The notes under the pieces: generated by a model | Told to the model about the DNA's origin: nothing | Seen by the model: the letters and a program-made list of their open reading frames with translations, nothing else | The model's database searches: none | Position numbers and translations under genes: made by a program | DNA from: CALDTK01 sp965213735 | GTDB lineage: Bacteria > Bacteroidota > Bacteroidia > Chitinophagales > Saprospiraceae | Length of the DNA: 64,000 nt | Direction of reading: 5' to 3' | Assembly: GCA_965213735.1 (NCBI GenBank) | Contig: CBDCAB010000006.1 | Coordinates: forward strand, 2,170,001-2,234,000 | In this document: positions 34,808 through 44,790 of the stretch, one piece after another | Numbering within the stretch: position 1 is the stretch's first letter | Layout: every line of letters starts with the position of its first letter

Positions 34808-35324
34808 CTATTCAACAGCAGGTTCCAAGTTATTGGTGCGCAAGAAAACTCGGCCACCAGTGTTGTTGAGTTCTTCAAAACCCTGCGCCACAAACCAAGA
34901 CAACGAATCTTGCGAAAGAGGATCGGTGACTATTCCGGCAATCGGTGCATTAGTGTTCATTTTTATGGCCATATTAATTGTGTCCCGAAGTATAGCTTGG
35001 CCTAAGCCTTGACCTTAAAACTTCCTATCAACCCCCATCCAAGCAAGCAGCAGTACTGGAGCGCCCTCATTCTGACGCACTTGTTTGAGAAAGGTAGCAT
35101 CGGTGACTTTTGGCAATGAGCTAAGCTGTAGTCTTTCGGCAAAAAGTATACTTGTAAATCCGGCCACCTTATTATTGTCATCAACATAAACATATACGCG
35201 CGAATTTTCATTCTGATCATGCTGCCTCGCGGTACTTTTTAGATTTATTTACTCGTTGCTGTCCACAATCAAAAGCTTGCCTATCGTGCTGTTTTCCAAT
35301 TCTCTCCCTTAGTATTTTGATCAT
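34808..35324 (-). pseudogene. TacT-like GNAT toxin, inactivated
   Basis: Reading the minus strand from ATG 35324 gives MIKILRERIGKQHDRQAFDCGQQRVN, with the FDCG element typical of GNAT toxins. The frame then shifts near 35250. The next part reads STARQHDQNENSRVYVYVDDNN and LLLAWMGVDRKF, followed by TAA (35015-35017) exactly before the acetyl-CoA loop GQGLGQAILRD, and ends at the stop at 34808-34810. So at least one frameshift and one nonsense codon disable a roughly 170-residue toxin that would acetylate aminoacyl-tRNA. The antitoxin gene overlaps its start. Confidence 0.8.
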
Positions 35325-35595
35325 GAATTTGAAATTTTGATTTCGATTTTAACAATTGAAGCGTTTTAGGATTAGGATGTTCTGCCGAAAGCAGCCTAAG
35401 AAGCTGTTCTTGCGCCTCTACTGGTAGCTCAATAATGCGACTTCTTGTAGCTAATGCGTCGACTTTTTCAAGGGCGGCTTGTACAACAAATTCCGATACT
35501 GATTTAAACCCAGCAGCTTTAGCGGCATTGGTAATAAGCACCTTGGTTGGTATAGACAACCGAATATCAATGCGGCCTGAACTAGAAGTAGACAT
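35281..35595 (-). CDS. TacA-like (DUF1778) antitoxin
   Basis: A 104-residue ribbon-helix-helix type antitoxin: RIDIRLSIPTKVLITNAAKAAGFKSVSEFVVQAALEKV is the DNA-binding DUF1778 part, and the C-terminal half (about 60-104) would wrap the toxin. The gene is intact although the toxin next to it is broken. Toxin ATG 35324 lies inside its 3' end, the usual TacAT overlap. A 19 bp palindrome just upstream fits self-repression. Confidence 0.82.
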   Translation of the reverse strand: MSTSSSGRIDIRLSIPTKVLITNAAKAAGFKSVSEFVVQAALEKVDALATRSRIIELPVEAQEQLLRLLSAEHPNPKTLQLLKSKSKFQIHDQNTKGENWKTAR

Positions 35596-35604
35596 TTAGC
35601 AAAT

Positions 35605-35623
35605 GTACGGAAATTTTCCGTAC
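35605..35623 (-). promoter_or_regulatory. Palindromic operator upstream of the antitoxin
   Basis: GTACGGAAA-T-TTTCCGTAC, a perfect 19-base palindrome ending 10 bases before the antitoxin ATG. Ribbon-helix-helix antitoxins commonly bind such sites to repress their own operon. Confidence 0.65.
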
Positions 35624-35689
35624 GTCCCGTTTTGTGTCTGCTGCATCTGCACGCCCACCACTTTGACCTACTACCATCTGAATTGATGT

Positions 35690-35922
35690 GCCCAGCACCC
35701 AGCAATCTCCGGTTACGCGTGCTTTAGCGCGCATCGCTATGCAGTGCTTTAGGCCTACTTCCTCACAGGTACTACCGCACAGGTACTTCCGCACAGGTAC
35801 CCCACGGACCTGATCTTGATGTTCTTGCTGAAAGTGGGGGAGATCTGCTGATCAGGTCCGTCGGGTACCACTTTACACCCAGCACCCAGCACCTAGCCCC
35901 CAGCACCCAGCACCTAGCACCT
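35690..35922 (+). repeat. Composite repeat block, copy 2
   Basis: Same order and orientation as copy 1: heptamers, the identical 60 bp at 35698-35757, a repeated GGTACTTCCGCACA-type link, a 19 bp inverted repeat with one mismatch (35797-35815 against 35850-35868), then heptamers (about 35876-35922). The two blocks flank the toxin-antitoxin locus as direct repeats. A third half-site (18 of 19 bases) is at 54852-54870. Confidence 0.82.
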
Positions 35923-36008
35923 AACTCCCTTTGCGATACCAATCCTATCAACACTCAGCCCCCAAAAAACCCCATATTTGCCCACCCTCCCTATCCTTAC
36001 CATACCCT

Positions 36009-37328
36009 ATGGATTACCAACCCACGCTCACCTTCGCCAAAGCGCGCGACCAAGAAGATGAGCTCGGCGGCTACCAAGCAAAATTTTTCCTGCCCCTCGG
36101 CCTGGCCCGCGATGGTAAAACTGTCACCTACCTCGCCGGCAACTCCCTCGGCCTTCAACCAAAGGGCGCTACAGATTACCTCGAAGATGAAATGGACCGC
36201 TGGAGTCGCTTCGGCGTAGAAGCACATTTCCTCGGCGACACCAAGTGGGTAGACTTCCATAAGCTGCTCACGCCCCCGCTGGCCAAACTAGCAGGCGCCA
36301 ATGAGTCTGAAGTCGTGGCCATGGGGCAACTCTCAGCCAACCTCCACCTCCTCCTCGCCAGCTTCTACCGCCCAGAAGGGGAGCGAAGGATCATCCTCAT
36401 GGAGGCCGGAGCTTTTCCTAGCGATCGCTTCATTGTAGACTCTCACGTGCGGTGGCATGGCTTTGATCCTGCAGATGTCGTGGTAGAATTGCGACCCGAA
36501 AAATCAGGCTATATCCTCAGCACTGAGCAAATTACGGAGACCATAGGCGAATTGGGTGCGGAGCTAGCCCTGGTGATGCTTTCAGGGGTGCAGTATTATA
36601 CAGGACAGTACTTCGACCTACAGACCATCACCAAAGCGGCTCATGCCGTAGGGGCTTTGGCAGGCTTTGATTGTGCACACGCAATAGGAAATGTGCCAAT
36701 GCAACTCCATGATTGGAACGTCGACTTTGCCGCTTGGTGCAGTTATAAATACCTCAATGGAGGGCCAGGAGCACCCGCTGGCATCTTTGTGCACGATACC
36801 CATGGCCAAAATCTCGACACCCCGAGGTTGGCCGGCTGGTGGGGCCATGACCGGGAATCGCGCTTCGACATGAGCGGTCCATTCAGACCTATGCCCGGAG
36901 CAGAAGGTTGGCAGCTCTCCAATGCGCCGGTGCTAGGGATGGCTGCTATGCGAGCAAGTCTGGAGCTCTTCGATGATGCTGGCATCATGCGCCTGCGTGA
37001 GCGTAGTCGCAAGCTGACGGGCTACCTGGAATTCTTAATACATCGAGCTGATCCAGATTATGAGGTCTTAGAAATCATTTCGCCAAGTGATCCTAAGTGG
37101 AGGGGATGTCAGTTGAGTGTGGCGGTACACGGGGAGTACGGTAAGCCGATTCATGATGCCCTTAAAGCAGCGAGCATCATCTGCGATTGGCGCGAGCCTA
37201 CTGAAGAAGGCGGACCTGGTGTAATCCGCATGGCTCCTACCCCACTCTACAACACTTACCTGGATATCCTAAGGACTGGAGAGACCCTACGTGTGGTGCT
37301 CGAGAGCGTGCGTAAACGGATGGCTTAG
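36009..37328 (+). CDS. kynU: Kynureninase
   Basis: About 439 residues of the PLP-dependent enzyme that cleaves kynurenine to anthranilate and alanine in tryptophan breakdown. The cofactor lysine is Lys247 in SYKYLNGGPGAPAG, preceded by FDCAHAIGNVPM; the N-terminus has YLAGNSLGLQPK. The frame is open from 35931, but ATG 36009 (MDYQPTLTFAKARD) is the family-like start. No other kynurenine-pathway gene is adjacent; homogentisate dioxygenase, for tyrosine breakdown, is about 8 kb downstream. Confidence 0.95.
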   Translation: MDYQPTLTFAKARDQEDELGGYQAKFFLPLGLARDGKTVTYLAGNSLGLQPKGATDYLEDEMDRWSRFGVEAHFLGDTKWVDFHKLLTPPLAKLAGANESEVVAMGQLSANLHLLLASFYRPEGERRIILMEAGAFPSDRFIVDSHVRWHGFDPADVVVELRPEKSGYILSTEQITETIGELGAELALVMLSGVQYYTGQYFDLQTITKAAHAVGALAGFDCAHAIGNVPMQLHDWNVDFAAWCSYKYLNGGPGAPAGIFVHDTHGQNLDTPRLAGWWGHDRESRFDMSGPFRPMPGAEGWQLSNAPVLGMAAMRASLELFDDAGIMRLRERSRKLTGYLEFLIHRADPDYEVLEIISPSDPKWRGCQLSVAVHGEYGKPIHDALKAASIICDWREPTEEGGPGVIRMAPTPLYNTYLDILRTGETLRVVLESVRKRMA

Positions 37329-37440
37329 GTGTTCTGGCTACGCGGCAATAGCCTGCGCGGACTAGAAGGTGAAGGCTGTGAAGGAGAGTTGCAGGACTAT
37401 ATCTATATGGGGGCAATGCTCTTCCGGCCACCGAGCACGT

Positions 37441-37486
37441 CAGATAGGTTCCCCGGCTGCCCGAGTGGCAGCCAGGAACCTGTCTG
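37441..37486 (+). other. Long imperfect hairpin in the kynU-adhesin gap
   Basis: CAGATAGGTTCC and CGGCTGCC pair with GGCAGCC and GGAACCTGTCTG, around loop CGAGT, with few mismatches. It is not followed by T. The rest of the 37329-37813 gap has no open frame or RNA gene that I recognise. Confidence 0.5.
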
Positions 37487-37813
37487 CCGTGCTAGCTGGT
37501 ACTCGCCACAAGTCAGCTCCTAGCCACAGGTATACCCACTCCCTCTTTCCTGCACCCCACTATCGCCTGCCGCAGCAGCTAATACTAGCTCAGGCTTCCA
37601 TGCGCTAGCTGTAAGCCTCTGCTATCGCCTTCCTAGTAAAGGTGTATAGCAGGATGTGAATTCCAAGTGGAGAACTTACAGCTACCAAATCCCGGGTACC
37701 CTACTCTAGCCATCGCATTTTAGTACATTGTCACCAGTCGCAGCATAAACTACTGTGCAGCGCCTACCCCATCAACCACTTTACGTAACGGTTCACAAAC
37801 CGCGGGGTGCTCC

Positions 37814-40800
37814 ATGCTTAGACGACTCTGGCTGCTCACAATCTCCTGTTGCGCAACAGCTACACTGCTTTTCGCGCAGCCACCTATCTGCGGACCGGGT
37901 GCACAGATGGAGCCCTTCTGCGCCCAGGCATGTATTATTTGTGATATCGACGGATTTACGGGTGTCAACGGCAATCCTACCAGCAACTGGGATGTACCGC
38001 CACAATTTTGTGCTCCAACCGCACATAACATTCGCTGGATTGGCTTTCTCGCAGGAAGCGTTAATCTAACGCTTGATATCGCCGTCAGCAACTGTACCAA
38101 CAGTACTCCCTTTCCAGGTCAAGGGCTGCAGTTTGGGGTCTATGAGGTAATTGATTGCAACCTCTCCAATTCGGTTGAAGTGACCAATTGCGAAGACCGC
38201 ATCTTTCCAGGTACTTCTGGTATTCTCACCAATACCGTGCCCCTGGTGATAGGCCAATACTACTACCTCGTCATTGACGGCTGGCGAGATGATGTTTGCA
38301 ACTATAGCGTCTCCGTCACCAACGGCAATACCCAAGTGCCTCAAGTTACTATGGGCGGCGGCATCATGGGACCTACCCTTACCTGCCCCGGCCAACCTGC
38401 TACTTACACCACCAATCCAGTCGCCAACGCCCCCAACCACTACTGGTACCTCGATGGCACGCAGCTGCCAGGCTCGGGCATGAGCCAAACGATTAATTAC
38501 CCTGGACCAGGAACCTACCAAGTCTGCGTCGAAGCCAGCAATACCTGCAGCACCGCTCCACAAGAGTGCCTCACAGTCGTAGTTGCTGATATTCCTGAAA
38601 CGACAATTCCTGCTGTAATTTGTGTGGGAGAATGCTATGATTATCAGGGAGTACAACTGTGTAATCCAGGCAACTTTAGCTACACCTTTACTTCGGCTGC
38701 AGGCTGTGACAGTACGGTCACGATAGCTATTACCCAACTTCCAGCCATTCAGGCCTCGCTCGATACTACGGTATGTTTTGCGCAAACAGCTGTCGTGGCA
38801 GGAATGCCTTACGGACCCGGCAATTACACCGTAACCCTGCCAGGAAATGGTACCTGCGACACAACGCTCAGCTTGCTCGTGACTGAACTTCCTGAAGTTA
38901 ATGAAGCCATTTCGGCTACCATCTGCCTCGGCGATAGTTACACCTTCGGTTCGAATATTTATACCAGCTCAGGTACCTACACCGAAACGTTTGTTTCTGC
39001 GGCAGGCTGCGACTCTACCGTCACGCTCACCCTTACGGCACAGCCGCCAGTAATCACTAATCTCGAGGATATAATTTGTTTTGGCGAAAGCTATACTATA
39101 GGGACTACCACCTACACCAACTCCGGTACTTATACGCAGGTGCTTATGACATCCGATGGCTGCGACTCCACCGTCAACCTCGACCTGACCGTGCTGCCAG
39201 AGCTAATCACCACCCTGACGGAAGAAATCTGCGACGGTGACGCCTTTACCGTTGGCTCTACCAGCTATACGAGCAGCGGCACCTACACCCAAATTCTGCA
39301 ATCAGCCCAAAACTGCGATTCGACTGTAAATCTAACGCTGACAGTGCTGCCAAACGTTATCGAGACGCTTAATGTGCAAATTTGCGAGGGGCAGACTTAT
39401 ACCCTGGGCACACAAGTTATTACAGGAACTGGCACCTACACCGAGGAATTTTCCGCTGCAAATAGTTGCGATTCTACCGTGACGCTTCATTTAGAAGTAC
39501 TCACCGAAATCTTTACCACCTTAAATGAGACTATTTGCGACGGACAGACTTATCTATTTAATGGGCAAAGCATCAATACTAGCGGCACCTTCAGCGCCAC
39601 CTACACGAGCATAGCTGGCTGCGACTCCACCGTTACACTAAACCTTATAGTAGCGCCAAATCCTACCACCAACCTCACTGCAACCATCTGCCCAGGGCAA
39701 AGCTACACAGTTGGCAATCAGACCTTTACGAGCACAGGTGTATATACCGAAATTTTGACTAGCGCCGCTGGCTGCGACTCGACCGTAACCCTTAACCTTA
39801 CAGTGCAGCAGCCTATCACCACCAGCGTCGCTGCACGCATATGTGAGGGCGATGTCTACACTGTGGCTGGCGTGCCGTATAATACTGCAGGTAGTTACAC
39901 TATTGCACTGACAAGTGCTGCAGGCTGTGATTCTACCGTCGCTTTAACTTTAACAATTGATCCAGTGTATGTTGAAAATATTACCGCTCAGATATGCGAT
40001 GGGCAATTTTATAACATTGGTGGACAAGGGTTTAATGCTACGGGCAGTTACAGCATTGCATTAACGACTATCAATGGCTGCGACTCGCTTATTGATCTCG
40101 ATCTAACAGTAGTGCAAACGCTCCAAGAAACTGTGCAGGCTACTATCTGTCCCGGTGATAGTTACACATTTAATGGACAGACGCTGACGACTGCCGGCAC
40201 CTATACCGCCAACCTGACCAGCGCAATCGGTTGTGATTCGATAGCTACGCTCGAATTACAAGTGTCTACACCGATAGTAACGAGTTTAACTGAAGAGGTT
40301 TGTGAAGGAGATTTCGTCACGATTGGCAGTCAAACATTTAGTACGACCGGCAGCTACAGCGTCACCCTCACCTCTGCTGCAGGATGTGATTCGACTATCA
40401 ACTTAGATCTTACGGTGCATCAGCCACAATCCTCGGTGGTGCAGCAAGCGCTTTGCCAAGGCGACGTATTCATCATTGATGGCACCGTCCTCTCTCAAGC
40501 TGGGACCTACAATTTCGTGCTGCAAACTAGCCACGGGTGTGACTCGCTGGTGGAGGTGCGGCTGAGTATCGGCCAGAGCTACTACCAGGAGTTCAGCGGC
40601 ACGATTTGTCCTGGCTCGACGTACATATTTGCTGGGGACACCTACACCAGCGCGGGCCGCTACACCACCGTATTGCCTACCATCAACGGCTGTGATTCGG
40701 TGCTGGTGCTCGACCTGTTCGTGGAGCAAACTATCCAAACCAATATCGCTGCGACCATCTGCGACGGCCAGTTCTATACATTCAACGGCATCGACTACTA

Positions 40801-43800
40801 CAGCGCTGGGCAGTACTTCACCAACTTTACCACCGCTGGCGGCTGCGATAGTCTCGTAGTGCTGGATCTGGAAGTGGTAACTGGTCTTTCCACTTCGCTC
40901 AATGTCGCAATCTGTAGTGGCGACACCTACACCTTCGACGGCAATGCACTCAGCACCAGCGGCACCTACTCCGCCACCTACCCGAGTGCTGGCGGCTGTG
41001 ATTCGCTGGTCACGCTGGCGCTTATTGTGAACGAAAATGTCTCGACACAGCTGGTCGAGCAGCTTTGTCATGGAGAGTCGATACAGGTTGGTCCGCAAAC
41101 CTTCAGCAGCAGCGGCAACTATACCATCAGTCTGTTAACAGCGGCTGGTTGCGATTCGGTAATAACGCTCGACCTATCTGTGAGTGGAGGCGACACAACC
41201 CGCCTCAGCGAAAGCATCTGCAGCGGCTCTAGCATCCTTGTTGGAGGCCAAACCTTCAGCAGCAGCGGCAACTATGTCGTTGATTTGCTTACTTCCGGCG
41301 GCTGCGACTCCACCGTCCTGCTCGCTCTCGATGTAGCAAGCCAGGTCGCGCTTACGCAAAACGCGTCCCTCTGCGATGGGGAGTCGGTGCAAGTGCGAGG
41401 CAGCACCTACTCTAGCCCCGGCACCTTCACCATCAACGTGCCTGGCACGGGTAGCGACTGCGATACCATCATCACGCTCAACGTTGCGGTGAATTCTACA
41501 GCAAGTACCGCCTTCAACGAGACGATTTGTACGGGCGACACCTACTCCTTCGACGGACAGACGCTGAGCGATGCAGGCACCTATACTGCCGATTTGCAAA
41601 ACACGCATGGCTGCGATTCTACAGTAACGTTGAACTTGGCGGTGGAGTCGACCAGCTTGACATCTATCAGCCAAAGCATTTGTGCTGGAGAATCTTTTGC
41701 TTTCGATGGCGCTGATCTAAGTGCTTCGGGTGTGTACACAGCAGCCTATACGGGTGCAGCAGGTTGTGATTCGACAGTCGAATTGACGCTGAATGTGCTC
41801 CCCGCAGCCACCGCAATTGTCGTCGCCTCCATTTGCGCAGGAGAAGCTTATCAGGCTGGAGGTCAGAGTTTTAGCGACAGCGGCACCTACACGCTCGACC
41901 TTACCGCAAGCAACGGCTGCGATTCAACGCTTACCCTCGAATTAAGTGTGGGCGGTTTCGTCGCGCTTACGCAAAACGCGTCCCTCTGCGATGGGGAGTC
42001 GGTGCAAGTGCGAGGCAGCACCTACTCTAGCCCCGGCACCTTCACCATCAATGTGCCTGGCACAGGTAGCGACTGCGATACCATCATCACGCTCAACGTT
42101 GCGGTGAATTCTACAGCAAGTACCGTCTTCAACGAGACGATTTGTTCGGGCGACACCTACTCCTTCGACGGACAGACGCTCAGCGATGCAGGCACCTATA
42201 CTGCCAACTTGCAAACCACGCGTGGCTGCGATTCTACAGTGACGCTCAACTTATTTGTGCTCCCAACATCTTCTTCGAGCGAGACCGCGGCCATCTGTGC
42301 GGGCGATAGCTATTCGTTTGCTGGTGTCGATTATACCAATGCCGGAATATATACCATAGGTTTAACTAACGCTGATGGATGCGATTCAATTATTACACTT
42401 AACCTCATCGTCAATACTCATCCTGCGCAAGTTTTAAATGCTCAAATATGTACAGGAGATACCTACCAAGCGGGCGGGCAGAGTTTTAGCGAAAGCGGAA
42501 CGTATACACTTGGTCTAATTGCTACCACCGGTTGTGACTCCACGCTTCAGGTTAATCTCGCTGTCGTAGACAGTATTGTGGTGGATGTGGCAGCGACAAT
42601 TTGCGAGGGGCAATCCTACAGCTTCAACTCCCAAACACTCAACGTGGCTGGCCGCTACCGCCAAATGGGGACATCTGCAGCAGGCTGTGATTCGGTGACG
42701 TGGCTAAACCTGGAGGTGCTGCAAGAGATTCAGACCACGCAAAGCGCCAGCATCTGCACCGGCGACAGCTATACATTCGACGGCAGTACAATTAGCACCG
42801 GAGGCACCTATACCGCAACTTATCCGAGCGCTGGCGGCTGCGATTCGAATGTAGTCTTGACCCTTACTCAACTGCCCGCTCCGATTACCCAAGTGCGCCG
42901 CACAATTTGTACGGGGGAGCAAGTCATCGTAGCTGGTCAAACCTATACGATGGCTGGCACCTACAGCAATGTGCTGAGCAGTGCTAGCGGCTGCGATTCC
43001 ACGGTAACGCTCGTGCTGGAGGTTGTTGATGAAATTCGAGTCGCACTCGCTGCAAGTATTTGCAGCGGCCAGACTTACACCTTTGATGGTCAAGCACTTA
43101 CAGCGGCAGGTGTGTATACTAGCACCAATACCTCATTGGCGGGCTGCGACAGCCTCACAGAGCTCACACTGGAGGTGGATAGTGTGCTACGAACCAGCGT
43201 ACAAGCTGAAGTCTGCGCTGGCCAGGACTACTCGTTTGGGGGCAACACATACTTGACCAGCGGCAGCTACACGGATTCACTCACGAGTAGCGGCGGCTGT
43301 GATTCTATCGTCACGCTTGATCTGGTGGTAGCCGCGCCTCTCACCGGTATGCTCGACACCACTATTTGTGCAGGTGAGGTGCTGCGCCTACTGGGTCAGC
43401 AATTTTCTGCGGCAGGAACATATGCCCTCAATTATACCGCGAGCAACGGCTGCGATAGTCTCGTAACCCTTGAATTAGCGGTAATTACTTGCGGCTCGCT
43501 GAGCATGCAAGGTGTAGCTACTAATGTCAGATGTTTCGGAGAACCCACAGGCAGTGTTACGCTAACTATCGTTGATGCCCAATATCCTATAACAATAAGC
43601 TATAACTGCCCGAGTCCGAGAGGTGTCGGCGATACTGTAATTTCAGCTTTGCCTGGAGGAACACTTAGCCTTAGCAATATGGCTGCCGGACCATGCACCT
43701 TTACCTTAACTGATGCGGGCGGAGGGACTGCAAGTCTTAATCTCACAATTACTCAGCCTGCTGATCCACTTGACGGCAGCATCGAAACGAGCTGGTACGG

Positions 43801-44782
43801 GAGTGGTGCAGTGAGTTGTTATGGCGCCACGGATGGCTCCGCCAGTGTGGCTGTAAGTGGAGGCACTGCGCCTTATGATTACATGTGGAGCAACGGCAGC
43901 ACGACTCCAGCAGTCAGCAACCTCAGTGCTGGCGAGGTAGCTGTAGCTGTGCTCGACGAAAATGGCTGCCCTTGGCAAGATGCAATGCCCTTGCTGTCTC
44001 CACTGCCATTTGAGGTACAGTTGAGGCTGGTGCCGCTGGCATGTGATGCGCCCGAACTCGGTGGAGCAATCGAGATTGCAAGCCTCACTGGCCACCTCGA
44101 TCCGGTGGATATGTCTGTTAATGGCGGCCCATTTGGCGCCGTGGCAAACCAGACAGCACTCCCAGCTGGTACGTACTACTGCGAGTTTGTTGACGTGAAT
44201 GGCTGCGAGGCGCGCGATACGGTAGTGCTGCTGCAACCCGAAGAACCCAAGCTCGACCTCGGCAGTGATCGCGAAATAGTAGCTGGTGACACCATACCAC
44301 TCCGAGTGCTGAGTACGCTACAACTTGATAGCCTGCTGTGGATGCTGAACGTGCCTGGCTACATGAGCTGTGATGACTGCCCGCGGGTGCTGGTAGCGCC
44401 CGAGTTTACCACCGACTACACATTAATTGGGTACACGCCTGAGGGCTGTTGGGGTGAATCCACCATTCAACTTCGGGTGAGGCGAGAGGAGGAGGTATTT
44501 GTGCCGACAGCCTTCTCTCCAGGTGGTGATGGGGTCAACGATGGCTTCACTGTCTTCACCGAAGATCAGGCCGCACGAATTCTCGAGCTGCGCGTGTTCG
44601 ATCGGTGGGGTGAAGCCATGTTTGTCGGCAAAGACTTTGAGCCGAACCAGCCATCGTTGGGATGGGACGGCACATTTCGGGGTGAGCCGATGAATCCAGC
44701 TGTATTTGTGTACTGGACAAAAGTTCGATTGCGCAACGGAGAGGAGTTGCTGCTCAAAGGGGATGTGTCGCTGCTGCGGTAG
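37814..44782 (+). CDS. Giant repeat adhesin-like protein with T9SS type B sorting domain
   Basis: A 2322-residue secreted protein. Signal peptide (MLRRLWLLTISCCATATLLFAQ), a cysteine-containing N-domain (to about 185), a PKD-like domain (about 190-260), then 32 repeats of about 50 residues up to about residue 1889, each with an IC-x-G-x-x-Y element and a GCDS-x-x-x-L-x-L element, so two cysteines per repeat that could form a disulfide. SprB-like modules (SCYGATDGSASVAVSGGTAP) follow, then the gliding-motility-type C-terminal domain (FVPTAFSPGGDGVNDGF to LKGDVSLLR). Likely a surface adhesin or structural fibre. Confidence 0.88.
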   Translation: MLRRLWLLTISCCATATLLFAQPPICGPGAQMEPFCAQACIICDIDGFTGVNGNPTSNWDVPPQFCAPTAHNIRWIGFLAGSVNLTLDIAVSNCTNSTPFPGQGLQFGVYEVIDCNLSNSVEVTNCEDRIFPGTSGILTNTVPLVIGQYYYLVIDGWRDDVCNYSVSVTNGNTQVPQVTMGGGIMGPTLTCPGQPATYTTNPVANAPNHYWYLDGTQLPGSGMSQTINYPGPGTYQVCVEASNTCSTAPQECLTVVVADIPETTIPAVICVGECYDYQGVQLCNPGNFSYTFTSAAGCDSTVTIAITQLPAIQASLDTTVCFAQTAVVAGMPYGPGNYTVTLPGNGTCDTTLSLLVTELPEVNEAISATICLGDSYTFGSNIYTSSGTYTETFVSAAGCDSTVTLTLTAQPPVITNLEDIICFGESYTIGTTTYTNSGTYTQVLMTSDGCDSTVNLDLTVLPELITTLTEEICDGDAFTVGSTSYTSSGTYTQILQSAQNCDSTVNLTLTVLPNVIETLNVQICEGQTYTLGTQVITGTGTYTEEFSAANSCDSTVTLHLEVLTEIFTTLNETICDGQTYLFNGQSINTSGTFSATYTSIAGCDSTVTLNLIVAPNPTTNLTATICPGQSYTVGNQTFTSTGVYTEILTSAAGCDSTVTLNLTVQQPITTSVAARICEGDVYTVAGVPYNTAGSYTIALTSAAGCDSTVALTLTIDPVYVENITAQICDGQFYNIGGQGFNATGSYSIALTTINGCDSLIDLDLTVVQTLQETVQATICPGDSYTFNGQTLTTAGTYTANLTSAIGCDSIATLELQVSTPIVTSLTEEVCEGDFVTIGSQTFSTTGSYSVTLTSAAGCDSTINLDLTVHQPQSSVVQQALCQGDVFIIDGTVLSQAGTYNFVLQTSHGCDSLVEVRLSIGQSYYQEFSGTICPGSTYIFAGDTYTSAGRYTTVLPTINGCDSVLVLDLFVEQTIQTNIAATICDGQFYTFNGIDYYSAGQYFTNFTTAGGCDSLVVLDLEVVTGLSTSLNVAICSGDTYTFDGNALSTSGTYSATYPSAGGCDSLVTLALIVNENVSTQLVEQLCHGESIQVGPQTFSSSGNYTISLLTAAGCDSVITLDLSVSGGDTTRLSESICSGSSILVGGQTFSSSGNYVVDLLTSGGCDSTVLLALDVASQVALTQNASLCDGESVQVRGSTYSSPGTFTINVPGTGSDCDTIITLNVAVNSTASTAFNETICTGDTYSFDGQTLSDAGTYTADLQNTHGCDSTVTLNLAVESTSLTSISQSICAGESFAFDGADLSASGVYTAAYTGAAGCDSTVELTLNVLPAATAIVVASICAGEAYQAGGQSFSDSGTYTLDLTASNGCDSTLTLELSVGGFVALTQNASLCDGESVQVRGSTYSSPGTFTINVPGTGSDCDTIITLNVAVNSTASTVFNETICSGDTYSFDGQTLSDAGTYTANLQTTRGCDSTVTLNLFVLPTSSSSETAAICAGDSYSFAGVDYTNAGIYTIGLTNADGCDSIITLNLIVNTHPAQVLNAQICTGDTYQAGGQSFSESGTYTLGLIATTGCDSTLQVNLAVVDSIVVDVAATICEGQSYSFNSQTLNVAGRYRQMGTSAAGCDSVTWLNLEVLQEIQTTQSASICTGDSYTFDGSTISTGGTYTATYPSAGGCDSNVVLTLTQLPAPITQVRRTICTGEQVIVAGQTYTMAGTYSNVLSSASGCDSTVTLVLEVVDEIRVALAASICSGQTYTFDGQALTAAGVYTSTNTSLAGCDSLTELTLEVDSVLRTSVQAEVCAGQDYSFGGNTYLTSGSYTDSLTSSGGCDSIVTLDLVVAAPLTGMLDTTICAGEVLRLLGQQFSAAGTYALNYTASNGCDSLVTLELAVITCGSLSMQGVATNVRCFGEPTGSVTLTIVDAQYPITISYNCPSPRGVGDTVISALPGGTLSLSNMAAGPCTFTLTDAGGGTASLNLTITQPADPLDGSIETSWYGSGAVSCYGATDGSASVAVSGGTAPYDYMWSNGSTTPAVSNLSAGEVAVAVLDENGCPWQDAMPLLSPLPFEVQLRLVPLACDAPELGGAIEIASLTGHLDPVDMSVNGGPFGAVANQTALPAGTYYCEFVDVNGCEARDTVVLLQPEEPKLDLGSDREIVAGDTIPLRVLSTLQLDSLLWMLNVPGYMSCDDCPRVLVAPEFTTDYTLIGYTPEGCWGESTIQLRVRREEEVFVPTAFSPGGDGVNDGFTVFTEDQAARILELRVFDRWGEAMFVGKDFEPNQPSLGWDGTFRGEPMNPAVFVYWTKVRLRNGEELLLKGDVSLLR
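41345..41635 (+). repeat. Near-identical segment inside the giant gene, copy 1
   Basis: About 290 bp, matching 41960-42250 almost base for base, whereas other protein repeats in the gene differ widely at the DNA level. The offset is 615 bp, that is 205 codons. Confidence 0.8.
41960..42250 (+). repeat. Near-identical segment inside the giant gene, copy 2
   Basis: Partner of 41345-41635, in frame, with scattered single-base differences mainly toward its 3' end. Confidence 0.8.
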
Positions 44783-44790
44783 CGCGAGAG

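Noticed and set aside
36009..37328. Kynureninase start at 35931
   Set aside because: The extra 26 residues read through a low-complexity leader (SAPKKPHICPPSLSLPYP), and the family starts at the later ATG.
40403..43093. Antisense open frames inside the giant repeat gene
   Set aside because: They mirror the repeat periodicity of the coding strand and have no family-like features.
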